NCBI GenBank assembly: GCA_044221555.1
Contig: JBGAOY010000013.1
Span: forward strand, 1-64,000
Source of the DNA: JAEUJM01 sp044221555
GTDB lineage: Bacteria; Actinomycetota; Acidimicrobiia; Acidimicrobiales; DATDAH01
DNA: 64,000 bases
Reading direction: 5' to 3'
A program made the translations under genes and the position numbers. Each line of letters starts with the position of its first letter. Position 1 is the first letter of the stretch. The notes below the pieces were generated by a model. It saw only the letters and a list, made by a program, of their open reading frames with translations, did no database searches and was not told the DNA's origin. Positions 24,983 to 34,200 of the stretch are shown here, piece after piece.

Positions 24983-27886
24983 TCAGATGGCGAGCGCGAG
25001 GCCGGCGGTCAGGAAGGAGGTGGTGCGGCTGGCGATCGTCACCACCGTCGCCGCCGTGTAGCCGTCGCTGCCCGACGCGCCGCCGTGGTTGTCCCAGTAC
25101 TCGGGGAGGTGGGCGCCGGTGATGTCGTAGAACCGCACCCGCACCGGCCCCACCGGCACGCCGTTCATCGTGAAGGTGCCGTCGTCCCTCGTCTTCGCCA
25201 CCCCCACCACTGACCCCGTCGAGTCGATGGCGAACGCCCAGACGCCGGGGAGCGCATCGCCGGTGGTGTCGTCGGTCACGTACCCCGAGATCCCGCCTCG
25301 GTTCGACGCGAGGTTGGCGTTCACCGTCGCCGGGCTCCCGGCGCTCGCCGTCACGGGCGTGGCCGACCCCAAGGCCGACGCGGGCTGGTCCGCGTTCCAC
25401 TCGAACTGGTTCGCCCCGGCGACGTCGGCGAACCCGACCAGGTAGCTCCCCGGGTCCACGGGGATGTCATACAGGCCGGAACCGTCGGTCAACGCGCCCG
25501 CCTCGAAGCTGAAGTCGGTCGTGTTCAACGCCACCACCGCCACGCCCGACAGCGCGCCGCCTCCGGTACCGGTGACCGTCCCCTGCAGGTGCGCGGTCCC
25601 GCCGGGCGGGGTCTGCGACGGCAAGGTCGAGGTCCCGATCACCTGCAACGCCCCGCCCACCACGTCCACCGTCGACGCCCCCGCCGGCGACACCGCCCCG
25701 TTGTAGAAGCGGGGCGCGTGGGCGCCCGACAAGTCGAGCAACGTGACCCAGTACCCCACCGACCGCAGGTCGCGGATCACGTAGTAGCCGTCCCCGTCGG
25801 TCGCGGCCCCGATGCTCATCTGTCCCGTCGACGGGTTCGTGGTCAACGCCAACCCCGCCGCCACCCCGTCACCCGAGGTGGCGTCGGTGATCCGACCCTC
25901 GATCCCGCCCAGCGCTCGGTTCAGCTGGGTGTTCACCGTCACCGTGGCGCCATCGGCCACCACCGTGGGCGTGAACAAGTGGAACCCGGCGATGTGGCCA
26001 CCCGCCGGATCGGCCCGGTACAGCATCACCGAGCCCGCCGGCACCAACATCGCGTACGTCCCGTCCGCCGCAGTGGTGTCCAACCCGACCGCGGTGAAAT
26101 CGGCCGGATCCAGCGCCGCCACCAACACGTCGGCGATCGCGTTCCCGAAGATCTGCGCCGTCACCTGCCCCTTCACCAACCCGTAGCCCGACGGCGGCGT
26201 CACCGTCACACTCACCGAACCCGACGTGACCACCGACGTCTGATCCGAGTCCACCGACACGGTCGTCGAGAACGTCCCGATGTCATCGGCCGTCGGCGTG
26301 TACGTGCAGTCGATGACCCGCTGGTCGCCCGGCAGGACCGGCGCCACCGGCCCCCCGCAACTGAACGAGCCCGGCGCGGTCACCACCAGACCCGTGAGCC
26401 CCACATTGCCCGTGTTCGTCACCGTCACGTGATAGTGGATCGTCCCGCCTGACGGCACCGAGCCCTCGTCGGAGGTGAGCGCCACCGTCATCGCCGGCGC
26501 CGGCGTCACCAACGACACCGCCGGCAGGGCGTCGCCCATCTCGCCGGCGTTGTCGCCGATGGGGGCGATGTCTCCCGACCCCGTCTGGCCGCTGCCGCTG
26601 CTGCCCCAGCACTTCACCGTGCCGTCGTCGAGGCGCGCGCACGTGTGGGCGAGGCCGACGGTCACCGCCACCACGGTCCGGCCGGTGCCCACGTCGACGG
26701 CGGGGAGGGCGTCGCCCATCTCCCCCGGCGCCTCGCCGCGGTCGTTCGTGTCGCCGAGGCCGAGCTGACCGGCGACGTTCCAGCCCCAGCACCTCACCGA
26801 CGCGTTGTCCAACAGCGCGCACGTGTGGTTGAACCTCGTCGACACGGCCACCGCCGTGCGGCCCGTGCCCAGCGCCACCGCCGGCAGGTTGTCGCCCATG
26901 CTCCCGGGCTGGCTGCCCCGCTGGGTGTTGACCCCGATGCCGAGCTGGCCGAGGTTGCTCTGCCCCCAGCACTTCACCGAGGCGTTGTCGAGCACCACAC
27001 AGGTGTGGTCGGTGCCGGCGGTGATCGCCGTGGCGGTGCGGCCCGTGCCCAGGTTGGCGGCGATCAGGTTGTCGCCCATCTCCCCCGCCCCGTCGCCCCG
27101 GTTGGTGGTGCTCTCGTTGCCGAGCGCACCGGCGCCTCCCGCGCCCCAGCACTTCACCGACCCGTTGTCCAACAGGGCGCACGCGTGGAACCCGCCGGCG
27201 GCGACCGCCACCGCGGTGCGACCCGTCCCCAGGTCGACGGCGGGCAGGTTGTCGCCCATCTCCCCCGCGCCGTCGCCCCGGTTCGCAGTGTCGCCCTGCC
27301 CCAACTTGCCCGAGAAGTTGCTGCCCCAGCACTTCACCGTCGCGTTGTCCAACAGTGCGCAGGTGTAGTTCTGTGCGGCCAGGATCGCCGTCGCGGTGCG
27401 ACCCGTGCCCAGGTCGACGGTGGGCAGGTTGTCGCCCATCTCCCCCGGGCCGTCCCCCCGGTGGGCGACGTCACCCAGCCCGAGCTCGCCCGTCTGGTTC
27501 GAGCCCCAGCACTTGACCGTGGCGTTGTCCAACAGCGCACAGGTGTGGCTGGTGCCGGCCGAGATGGCCACCGCGGTGCGGCCCGTGCCCAGGTCGACGG
27601 CGGGCAGGTTGGCGCCCATCTCCCCTGCACCGTCGCCCCGGTTGGCCACGTCGCCCAGGCCCAACTGGCCCTTGTCGTTCAGGCCCCAGCACTTCACCGA
27701 CCCGCCGGACACGATCGCGCAGGTGTGGCTGCCGCCGGCGCTCAGTTGGCGGAAGTCCGCCGCGGACGTGGGGCCCACGGCCCCCGCCGGCACCGACCCG
27801 CCCGTCAGCACGACCGCCACCGCGCTCACCATGATCGCCAAAACGACGGCCATCGCCGTCCGCTTCACCCGCACGCCACCGAACAC
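24983..27886 (-). CDS. Giant secreted RCC1-like protein with DUF11-like and carboxypeptidase-regulatory-like modules (A)
   Basis: A 967-aa exported protein. GTG 27886 is eight bases after AGGAG, and the signal peptide is KRTAMAVVLAIMVSAVAVVL. Residues about 45-470 hold seven RCC1-like blades of a long-loop type (HTCALLDNATVKCWG, then GQLGLGD..NRGDG.GEMGDN and LGTGRTA). Each has a Cys pair. A DUF11/CARDB-like Ig domain follows (IHYHVTVTNTGNVGLTGLVV). Four beta-sandwich modules of the CarboxypepD_reg/SpaA type come last (GYGLVKGQVTAQIFGN, GGIEGRITDATSGDG, LQGTVTGTGGGALSGVAVV, GGISGYVTDDTTGDALPGVW). There is no LPXTG or membrane anchor. It is a close paralogue of the proteins at 28076 and 35796, with strong DNA similarity in the 3' half. 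Confidence 0.88.
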   Translation of the reverse strand: MFGGVRVKRTAMAVVLAIMVSAVAVVLTGGSVPAGAVGPTSAADFRQLSAGGSHTCAIVSGGSVKCWGLNDKGQLGLGDVANRGDGAGEMGANLPAVDLGTGRTAVAISAGTSHTCALLDNATVKCWGSNQTGELGLGDVAHRGDGPGEMGDNLPTVDLGTGRTATAILAAQNYTCALLDNATVKCWGSNFSGKLGQGDTANRGDGAGEMGDNLPAVDLGTGRTAVAVAAGGFHACALLDNGSVKCWGAGGAGALGNESTTNRGDGAGEMGDNLIAANLGTGRTATAITAGTDHTCVVLDNASVKCWGQSNLGQLGIGVNTQRGSQPGSMGDNLPAVALGTGRTAVAVSTRFNHTCALLDNASVRCWGWNVAGQLGLGDTNDRGEAPGEMGDALPAVDVGTGRTVVAVTVGLAHTCARLDDGTVKCWGSSGSGQTGSGDIAPIGDNAGEMGDALPAVSLVTPAPAMTVALTSDEGSVPSGGTIHYHVTVTNTGNVGLTGLVVTAPGSFSCGGPVAPVLPGDQRVIDCTYTPTADDIGTFSTTVSVDSDQTSVVTSGSVSVTVTPPSGYGLVKGQVTAQIFGNAIADVLVAALDPADFTAVGLDTTAADGTYAMLVPAGSVMLYRADPAGGHIAGFHLFTPTVVADGATVTVNTQLNRALGGIEGRITDATSGDGVAAGLALTTNPSTGQMSIGAATDGDGYYVIRDLRSVGYWVTLLDLSGAHAPRFYNGAVSPAGASTVDVVGGALQVIGTSTLPSQTPPGGTAHLQGTVTGTGGGALSGVAVVALNTTDFSFEAGALTDGSGLYDIPVDPGSYLVGFADVAGANQFEWNADQPASALGSATPVTASAGSPATVNANLASNRGGISGYVTDDTTGDALPGVWAFAIDSTGSVVGVAKTRDDGTFTMNGVPVGPVRVRFYDITGAHLPEYWDNHGGASGSDGYTAATVVTIASRTTSFLTAGLALAI

Positions 27887-27913
27887 CGACCACGCTCCTG
27901 ACCGGGACAGCCC

Positions 27914-28047
27914 GAGGAAGTGTGGCTGACCACCGGGTCGGGAGCAAGGGGCACGCGTCGACGGCCGGCTCGGAGCAGCGCGAGACGCTCATCACGCCGG
28001 TCATCCCCGGCTTCGTGCTCGACGTCACCGCCCTGTTCGACCGCTGA
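27914..28047 (+). pseudogene. Possible 3' remnant of a Uma2-like (DUF820) endonuclease gene
   Basis: Between two giant RCC1 genes, the plus strand reads EQRETLITPVIPGFVLDVTA then LFDR and stop, which resembles the usual C-terminal tail of Uma2 proteins. A fragment EEVWL upstream lies in a different frame. No complete gene is present, so this is at most a relic. Confidence 0.35.
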
Positions 28048-28075
28048 CCGGCAGGCGGCGGTGCGGCGGCGGCGC

Positions 28076-30979
28076 TCAGATGGCCAGCGCGAGGCCGGCG
28101 TCGACCGTGAGCGTGGCGCCGCCGGTGACCGTGACGACGGTGGCCGAGGGGTAGTCGGTTCCCGCGCCGGGCCCGGCTCGGTCGTCGTAGTACTCGGGCG
28201 TGTGCAACCCGGTGATGTCGATCACCCGCACCCGGACCCCACCCACCGGCACGTTGGCGATCGTGTAGGTGCCGTCGGAAGCCGTCTTGGCCACCCCCAC
28301 CACCGAACCGGTGCTGTCGATGGCGAACACCCACATGTCCGCCAACGGGACCCCCGAGCCGTCCTCGATGATCGTGCCGGCCACCGTCCCCCGGTTCGAT
28401 GCCAGCGAGGCGTTCACCACCCCGTCGCTACCCACCGCGGCCGCCACCGGCGTCGCCGAGCCCAGCCCCGAGCCGGGCTGGTCCTGGTTCCACTCGAACC
28501 CGGCCGACCCGGTCGTGTCGGCGAACCCCACCACGTAGCTGCCGGGATCCACGGCGATGTCGTACCCGCCCTGGCTGTCGGTGAGGTCGCCGGCTTCGAA
28601 GGTGAAGTCGGCGGCGTTGAGGGCCACGACCGCCACGTTCGCCATCGCCCCACCACCCGTGCTGGTGACCACACCGTTCAGGTGCGCCGCCCCACCGGGC
28701 GCCGCCTGCGCCGGCAACGCCGACGTCCCGATCACCTGCAACGCCCCGCCCACCACGTTCACCGTCGACGCCGTCGCCGGCGACACCGCCCCGTTGTAGT
28801 AGCGGGGCGTGTGGGCACCGGCGAGATCGAGCAGCGTCACCAGGTAGCCGACCGAACGCAGGTCGCGGATCACGTAGAACCCCAGCCCGTCGGTCGCGGC
28901 GCCGACGCTCATCTGGCCGGTCACCGGGTTCGCCGTCAAGGCCACCCCGGTCGGGATGCCGTCGCCCGACGTGGCGTCGGTGATGCGACCCTCGATACCG
29001 CCCAGTGCCCGGTTGAGCTGCTCGTTCACCGCCACCGTGGCGCCGTCACCCACCGCCGTCGGCGACGTGCCATGGAACCTGGGGATGTGACCGTTGGCCG
29101 GATCCGCCAGGTAGAGCATCACCGACCCCGCCGGCACCAACATCGCGTAGGTCCCGTCCGCCGCGGTCAGGTCCAACCCCACCACCGAGAAGTCCGCCGG
29201 GTCCAAACCCGCCACCAGCACACCCGACACCGGGTTCCCGAAGACCAGCGCCGTCACCTGCCCCTCCACCAACCCCAACCCCGGCGGGATCGTCACCGCC
29301 ACGCTCGCGGCGTCGGTCGCCACCGGAGCGGTCTGGTCGGTGTCCACCGACGCGGTCAGCACCAGCGACCCGACGTCGTCCACCGTCGCCTGGTACGTGC
29401 ACGCGATGACCGTCGACGCCGCCGGCAGCACCGCCGACGGCAGCGCCGGGCAGTCCAGCGACGACGGCGTCACCACGAAGCCCGTCAGGCCGACGTTGCC
29501 CGTGTTCTGCACCGTCAGTGACACGTCGACGGTGCCACCCACCGGAACCGAGCCCGGCGACGCCGAGAGCGAGGCGGTCATGGCCGGCGCCGGGGTCACC
29601 ACCGCCACCGCGGGCAGGGCGTCCCCCATCTCCCCCGGGCCGTCCCCCCGGGCGTTGGTGTCGCCGAGGCCGAGCGCGCCGGCGTTGTTGGAGCCCCAGC
29701 ACTTGACGCTGTCGTCGTCGAGGCGGGCGCAGTTGTGGACGTTGCCGCCGGAGATGGCCACGGCGGTGCGGCCGGTGCCCAGGTCGATGGGCGGGAGGGC
29801 GTCGCCCATCTCGCCCGGGCCGTCGCCGCGGTTGTCGGTGTCGCCCTGGCCCAGCTGGCCATTGGTGTTCGCCCCCCAGCACTTCACCCGGCCGTTGTCG
29901 AGCAGGGCGCAGGGCCCGGTGTCGCTGACGCTGATGGCGACGGCCGTGCGGCCCGTGCCCAGGTCCACCGGCGGGAGGGCGTTGCCCATCTCCCCCGGGC
30001 CGTCCCCCCGGGCGGCGGTGTCGCCCAGGCCGAGCTGACCTGCGCTGTTCACCCCCCAGCACTTGACCTGGCCGTTGTCGAGCAGGGCGCAGGTGGTGAC
30101 GAAGCCGGCGCTGAGGGCGACGGCCGTGCGGCCGGTGCCGAGGTCGACCGCCGGGAGGGCGTCGCCCATCTGGCCGGCGGCGCCGCCCCGGTCGCCGGTG
30201 TCCCCGAGGCCGAGCTGGCCGAACAGGTTCCAGCCCCAGCACTTCACCGACCCGTTGTCGAGGATGGCGCACGTGTGGCTGCGCCCGGTGGCGACCGCGG
30301 TGGCGGTGCGGCCGGTCCCGAGGTTGATCGGCAGCAGGGCGTCACCCATCTCGCCGGCGTTGTCGCCCCGGCGGGTGCCGTCGCCCTGGCCGAGCTGGCC
30401 GAAGAGGTTGTCGCCCCAGCACTTCAGCTGGCCGTTGTCGAGGATGGCGCAGGACTGGCTGCCGTTGGCGCTGACCGCCACCGCGGTGCGCCCCGTGCCG
30501 AGGTCGACCGCCGGGAGGGCGTCGCCGAGCTCCCCCGGGCCGTCGCCGCGGGCGGAGCCGTCGCCGAGGCCCAGCTGGCCGCCGCCGTTCCAGCCGAAGC
30601 ACTTCACCGAGGCGTTGTCGAGGAGCACGCAGCTGTGGTCACCGGCGGAGGACACCGCCACGGCGCTGCGGCCCGTGCCGAGGGGGACCGGCGTGAGGCT
30701 GTCGCCCATCTCACCGGCCTGGTCCCCCCGGTTGTTGCTGTCGCCCTGGCCGAGAGCGCCGTCGGCGTTGTTCTGCCCCCAGCACTTGAGGACGCCGGCG
30801 CCCGTGATCGCGCACGTCATCGAGTTGCCCGCAGACAACCCCCGGAACGCCGTACGGGTGGGCGCGTCGTTCTGGTCGGCGCCCGCCGGCGGCGGGGTGG
30901 CGGCCACGACCGCCATCGCCCCGAGCAGGAGCGCCACCACGACGAAGAACGACCATCCTCGCTCCGCCCACACCCGCAT
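28076..30979 (-). CDS. Giant secreted RCC1-like protein with DUF11-like and carboxypeptidase-regulatory-like modules (B)
   Basis: A 967-aa exported protein, same length and architecture as the one at 24983. ATG 30979 begins a signal peptide (GWSFFVVVALLLGAMAVVAA). Seven long-loop RCC1 blades follow (HSCVLLDNASVKCFG, GQLGLGDTAARGDGPGEMGN). Then come one Ig-like DUF11 domain (VDVSLTVQNTGNVGLTGFVV) and four beta-sandwich modules (GLVEGQVTALVFGNPVSGVL, GGIEGRITDATSGDGIPTGV, ending ADMWVFAIDSTGSVVGVAKT). The C-terminus is GLALAI, as in the paralogue. One blade has KCFG in place of KCWG. About 55-90 bp upstream of the start there is a twofold tandem repeat of CAGGATGCCACGCC, possibly regulatory. 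Confidence 0.88.
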   Translation of the reverse strand: MRVWAERGWSFFVVVALLLGAMAVVAATPPPAGADQNDAPTRTAFRGLSAGNSMTCAITGAGVLKCWGQNNADGALGQGDSNNRGDQAGEMGDSLTPVPLGTGRSAVAVSSAGDHSCVLLDNASVKCFGWNGGGQLGLGDGSARGDGPGELGDALPAVDLGTGRTAVAVSANGSQSCAILDNGQLKCWGDNLFGQLGQGDGTRRGDNAGEMGDALLPINLGTGRTATAVATGRSHTCAILDNGSVKCWGWNLFGQLGLGDTGDRGGAAGQMGDALPAVDLGTGRTAVALSAGFVTTCALLDNGQVKCWGVNSAGQLGLGDTAARGDGPGEMGNALPPVDLGTGRTAVAISVSDTGPCALLDNGRVKCWGANTNGQLGQGDTDNRGDGPGEMGDALPPIDLGTGRTAVAISGGNVHNCARLDDDSVKCWGSNNAGALGLGDTNARGDGPGEMGDALPAVAVVTPAPAMTASLSASPGSVPVGGTVDVSLTVQNTGNVGLTGFVVTPSSLDCPALPSAVLPAASTVIACTYQATVDDVGSLVLTASVDTDQTAPVATDAASVAVTIPPGLGLVEGQVTALVFGNPVSGVLVAGLDPADFSVVGLDLTAADGTYAMLVPAGSVMLYLADPANGHIPRFHGTSPTAVGDGATVAVNEQLNRALGGIEGRITDATSGDGIPTGVALTANPVTGQMSVGAATDGLGFYVIRDLRSVGYLVTLLDLAGAHTPRYYNGAVSPATASTVNVVGGALQVIGTSALPAQAAPGGAAHLNGVVTSTGGGAMANVAVVALNAADFTFEAGDLTDSQGGYDIAVDPGSYVVGFADTTGSAGFEWNQDQPGSGLGSATPVAAAVGSDGVVNASLASNRGTVAGTIIEDGSGVPLADMWVFAIDSTGSVVGVAKTASDGTYTIANVPVGGVRVRVIDITGLHTPEYYDDRAGPGAGTDYPSATVVTVTGGATLTVDAGLALAI

Positions 30980-31208
30980 CAGGTCTGCACCTCGTCGATC
31001 CGTGGCCTGCCCGGCCGTCGCTGCAACGATCGAACAGGATGCCACGCCCGAGCAGGATGCCACGCCGTGCGCCGCCGCTGAACCCGGCGGGCCGGGGGCG
31101 GCGCAGGCGCCGCCAGCGTGAACGCGACCTGCGGCTCCACCTGCGCGTCGGCCCACCGCAGGGTGCGCCGACCTGGCTCCGCGGGGCCGGCGGCGCAGGA
31201 GGGTCCGG

Positions 31209-34200
31209 TCAGAGAACGGGGTCGAGGGCGGCGTCGATGCCGGTGACGGCGCCGCCGGCAGTGATGGTGAGGAGGGTGGCCGCGGCGTAGTCGGGGGCGT
31301 CGACGTGGTACTCGCTGGCCCGGGCGCCGGTGAGGTCGAGGAACCGCAGGCGCACGGCGCCGGGGCGCAGCCCGGTCAACTTCCAGGTGCCCGAGGGCTG
31401 GGTGGTGGTGGCGCCCACCACGGCGCCGTTGGTGTCGATGGCGAACACCGCTGCGGTGGCCAGTGGGTCACCGGTGGCGGCGTCGGTCACCGTGCCCGAG
31501 ACCGTGCCGGTGGTGGGCGTCAACACCGCGTCGGCCGTCACCGGTGCCCCCGCGGTCGCGGTCACCACGGTGGCGTCCGCGATCCCACCCGGCCCCTGAT
31601 CGTCGAACCACTCGAAGCCATGCGACGCCGACGGGTCGTAGAACGCCAGCCGGTAGCCGCCGGGGTCGACCTCGATGTCGTACGCGCCGTTCGCGTCGGT
31701 GAGACCCCCGCCACCGACGGAGAAGTCCGACGTCCGCACCGCCATCACCGCCACACCGGCCAGCCCACGGCCACCGGCGCTCGAGGTGATCTCGCCGACC
31801 AGGTGGGCGCCGCCGGTCGGCGCGGTCTGCGGCGCCAACCCCGCATCCGCGGTCACCGTGCCCGCACCGACCACCGACAGGATCGACGCTCCCGCCGGGG
31901 TCGGCGCATCGTCGAAGAACTCGGGCGCGTGCGCCCCGTCGAGGTCCACGAACTCCATCAGCCGCGGGCCCGGCGCCACTCCCGCGATCACGTACGAACC
32001 GTCGACGCCGGTGAGGTCACCCGCGGCGGGCCCACCCGACGCCAGGTCGACGCTGATGGCCAGCGCCCCCGCCAGCGGGCCGCCGCCATCGGAGCTCACC
32101 GTGCCGGCGATGTCGCCGCGGACCGACACCAACGCCGTGTCCGCCGTGACCGTGCCGCCCGCGGTGACCGTCACCACGCTGGGCGCACCGTGGAACCTGC
32201 TCGCGTGCGCACCGCTGGTGTCCAACACGTACACCAGGTACGACCCCGCCGGCGCGACCGCGGTGAACGCCCCCGACCTGTCTGCGGTCGCCAACGCCAC
32301 CGGCGAGTAGTCGGCGGTCGACAGCAACGCCACCGTCGCCTTCGCCACCGGCGAACCCGACCCCGACTCGGTCACCGTGCCCGTCACCAGACCCGACCCG
32401 GCCGGGACCGTCACCTCCACCGACACCGAGTTCGACAGCACCGGCGGCAACGACGGCGACCCCACCGCTGCGGTGGCGGTCCGGGTGCCGAGATCGCCCA
32501 CCGACGTCCGGTAGGCGCAGTCCACCGTCGCCGTGGCGGCCGGAGCGAGCGGCGGCACCGGGTCACAACCCGGCGCGCCGATCCCGGCCACCGCCAGGTC
32601 CGACAACGTCAACGCCGACAGGTTCTCGACCCTCACCCGATAATCGATCACGTCACCCGCCGGCACCGACGGCTGCACCGCGGACAGCTCCACCGCCACC
32701 GCCGGGCCCACCGTCACCGAGACCTTGTTCGAGCGCTGCGGGCCGGTCTCGGCCGAGGTCACCGACGCCGAGTTCGCGTAGGTCCCGATGTCGGCCAGCG
32801 TCGTCGTGTAGGTGCAATCGATCGTCTGGTCGGCACCCACCGCCAGATCGAACACCGCGTCGTCACCGCAGTCCGGCGCCGCATCATCCGCGACGTCGAC
32901 GCCGTGCAACGCCACGTTCCCCGTGTTCGTCACCACGAGATGGAAATGGATCGCCTCGCCCGGCGACACCTCGGTCTCATCCGCCGACTTCACGATCGAC
33001 AAACCCGGCGCCGCCGCCGTCACCGCGACCTCCACCGGGTTCGACGCCACCGGCGTCGTCACCTCCGCCGAGGTCACCGAGGCCACGTTCGAGTACGTGC
33101 CCACGTCACCGGCCACCGCCAAGTGCGTGCAGTCGACGGTCTGCGCCGCGCCCACGGCCAGATCGAACGGCGCCACCTCGCAGTCCGCCTCGTTCGGGTC
33201 GTCGACCGTCACGTCGTGCAACGCCACGTTGCCCGTGTTGGTCACCGTCACGTGCAGGTCGATCACCTCGCCCACCACCACCGACGACTGATCCGCCGAC
33301 TTCACCACCTCCAACGCCGGATTCGCGACGAGCGGGCCGAAGGTGAGCCCTCCGTCGACCGGACCAGGCACCCACGCCGATGGGGGGCTGCCGAGCTGGC
33401 TCGATTCGTTGGTGCCCCAGCAGGAGACGACGTCCACCGTGGACCGGGCGCACGTGAAGCGGCTGCCCCCACTGACCTGGGCCGCCGCTTGCCCGCCCGG
33501 CAACACGATCCCCGGCCCGGGCGTGGAGGCGGGGTCGACCGACCCGTTCCCGAGCTGCCCGTAATCGTTGGCCCCCCAGCACCGGAGCACACCCGCGGCG
33601 ATCGCGCAGGAGTGGGCCGTGCCCGCGGCCACCCCCGTCACGCCAGCGGTCAGACCCGTGACCGCCACCGGCGTCGGCGAGCTGCTGTCCGAACCGTCAC
33701 CGAGCTGGTTCCAGAAGTTGGCGCCCCAGCACACCGCAGCGCCGACGGCGGTGATCGCGCATGTGTGGCCCCAGCCGGCCGAGATGGCGGTGACACCGGA
33801 CCCGAGGCCAGTCACCGGCACCGGGTCCGGCGACGAGGACGTATCGCCGTTGCCCAGCTGGCCGAAGAAGCCCCCGCCCCAGCACCACACCCCGCCGACG
33901 TCGGTCAGGGCGCAAGCGTGGGCCGCGCCGATGGTGACGGCCACGACCCCGGACCCGAGGCCGGTCACCGGCACCGGCACCGACGAGGGCGACGTCGAGC
34001 CGTCGCCCAGCTGGCCGTTGCCGTTCACGCCCCAACACGACAGCGCGCCGGCGGTCGACACCGCACAGGACTCCCCCCAGGATGCGCTGATCGAGGCCAC
34101 GCCCGCCTCGAGGCCGGTCACCGGCACCGGCACCGCCGAGTCGGCGGTGCCGCCGTTGCCCAGCCTCCCGTCCTCGCCGTAGCCCCAGCACCACGCCGCG

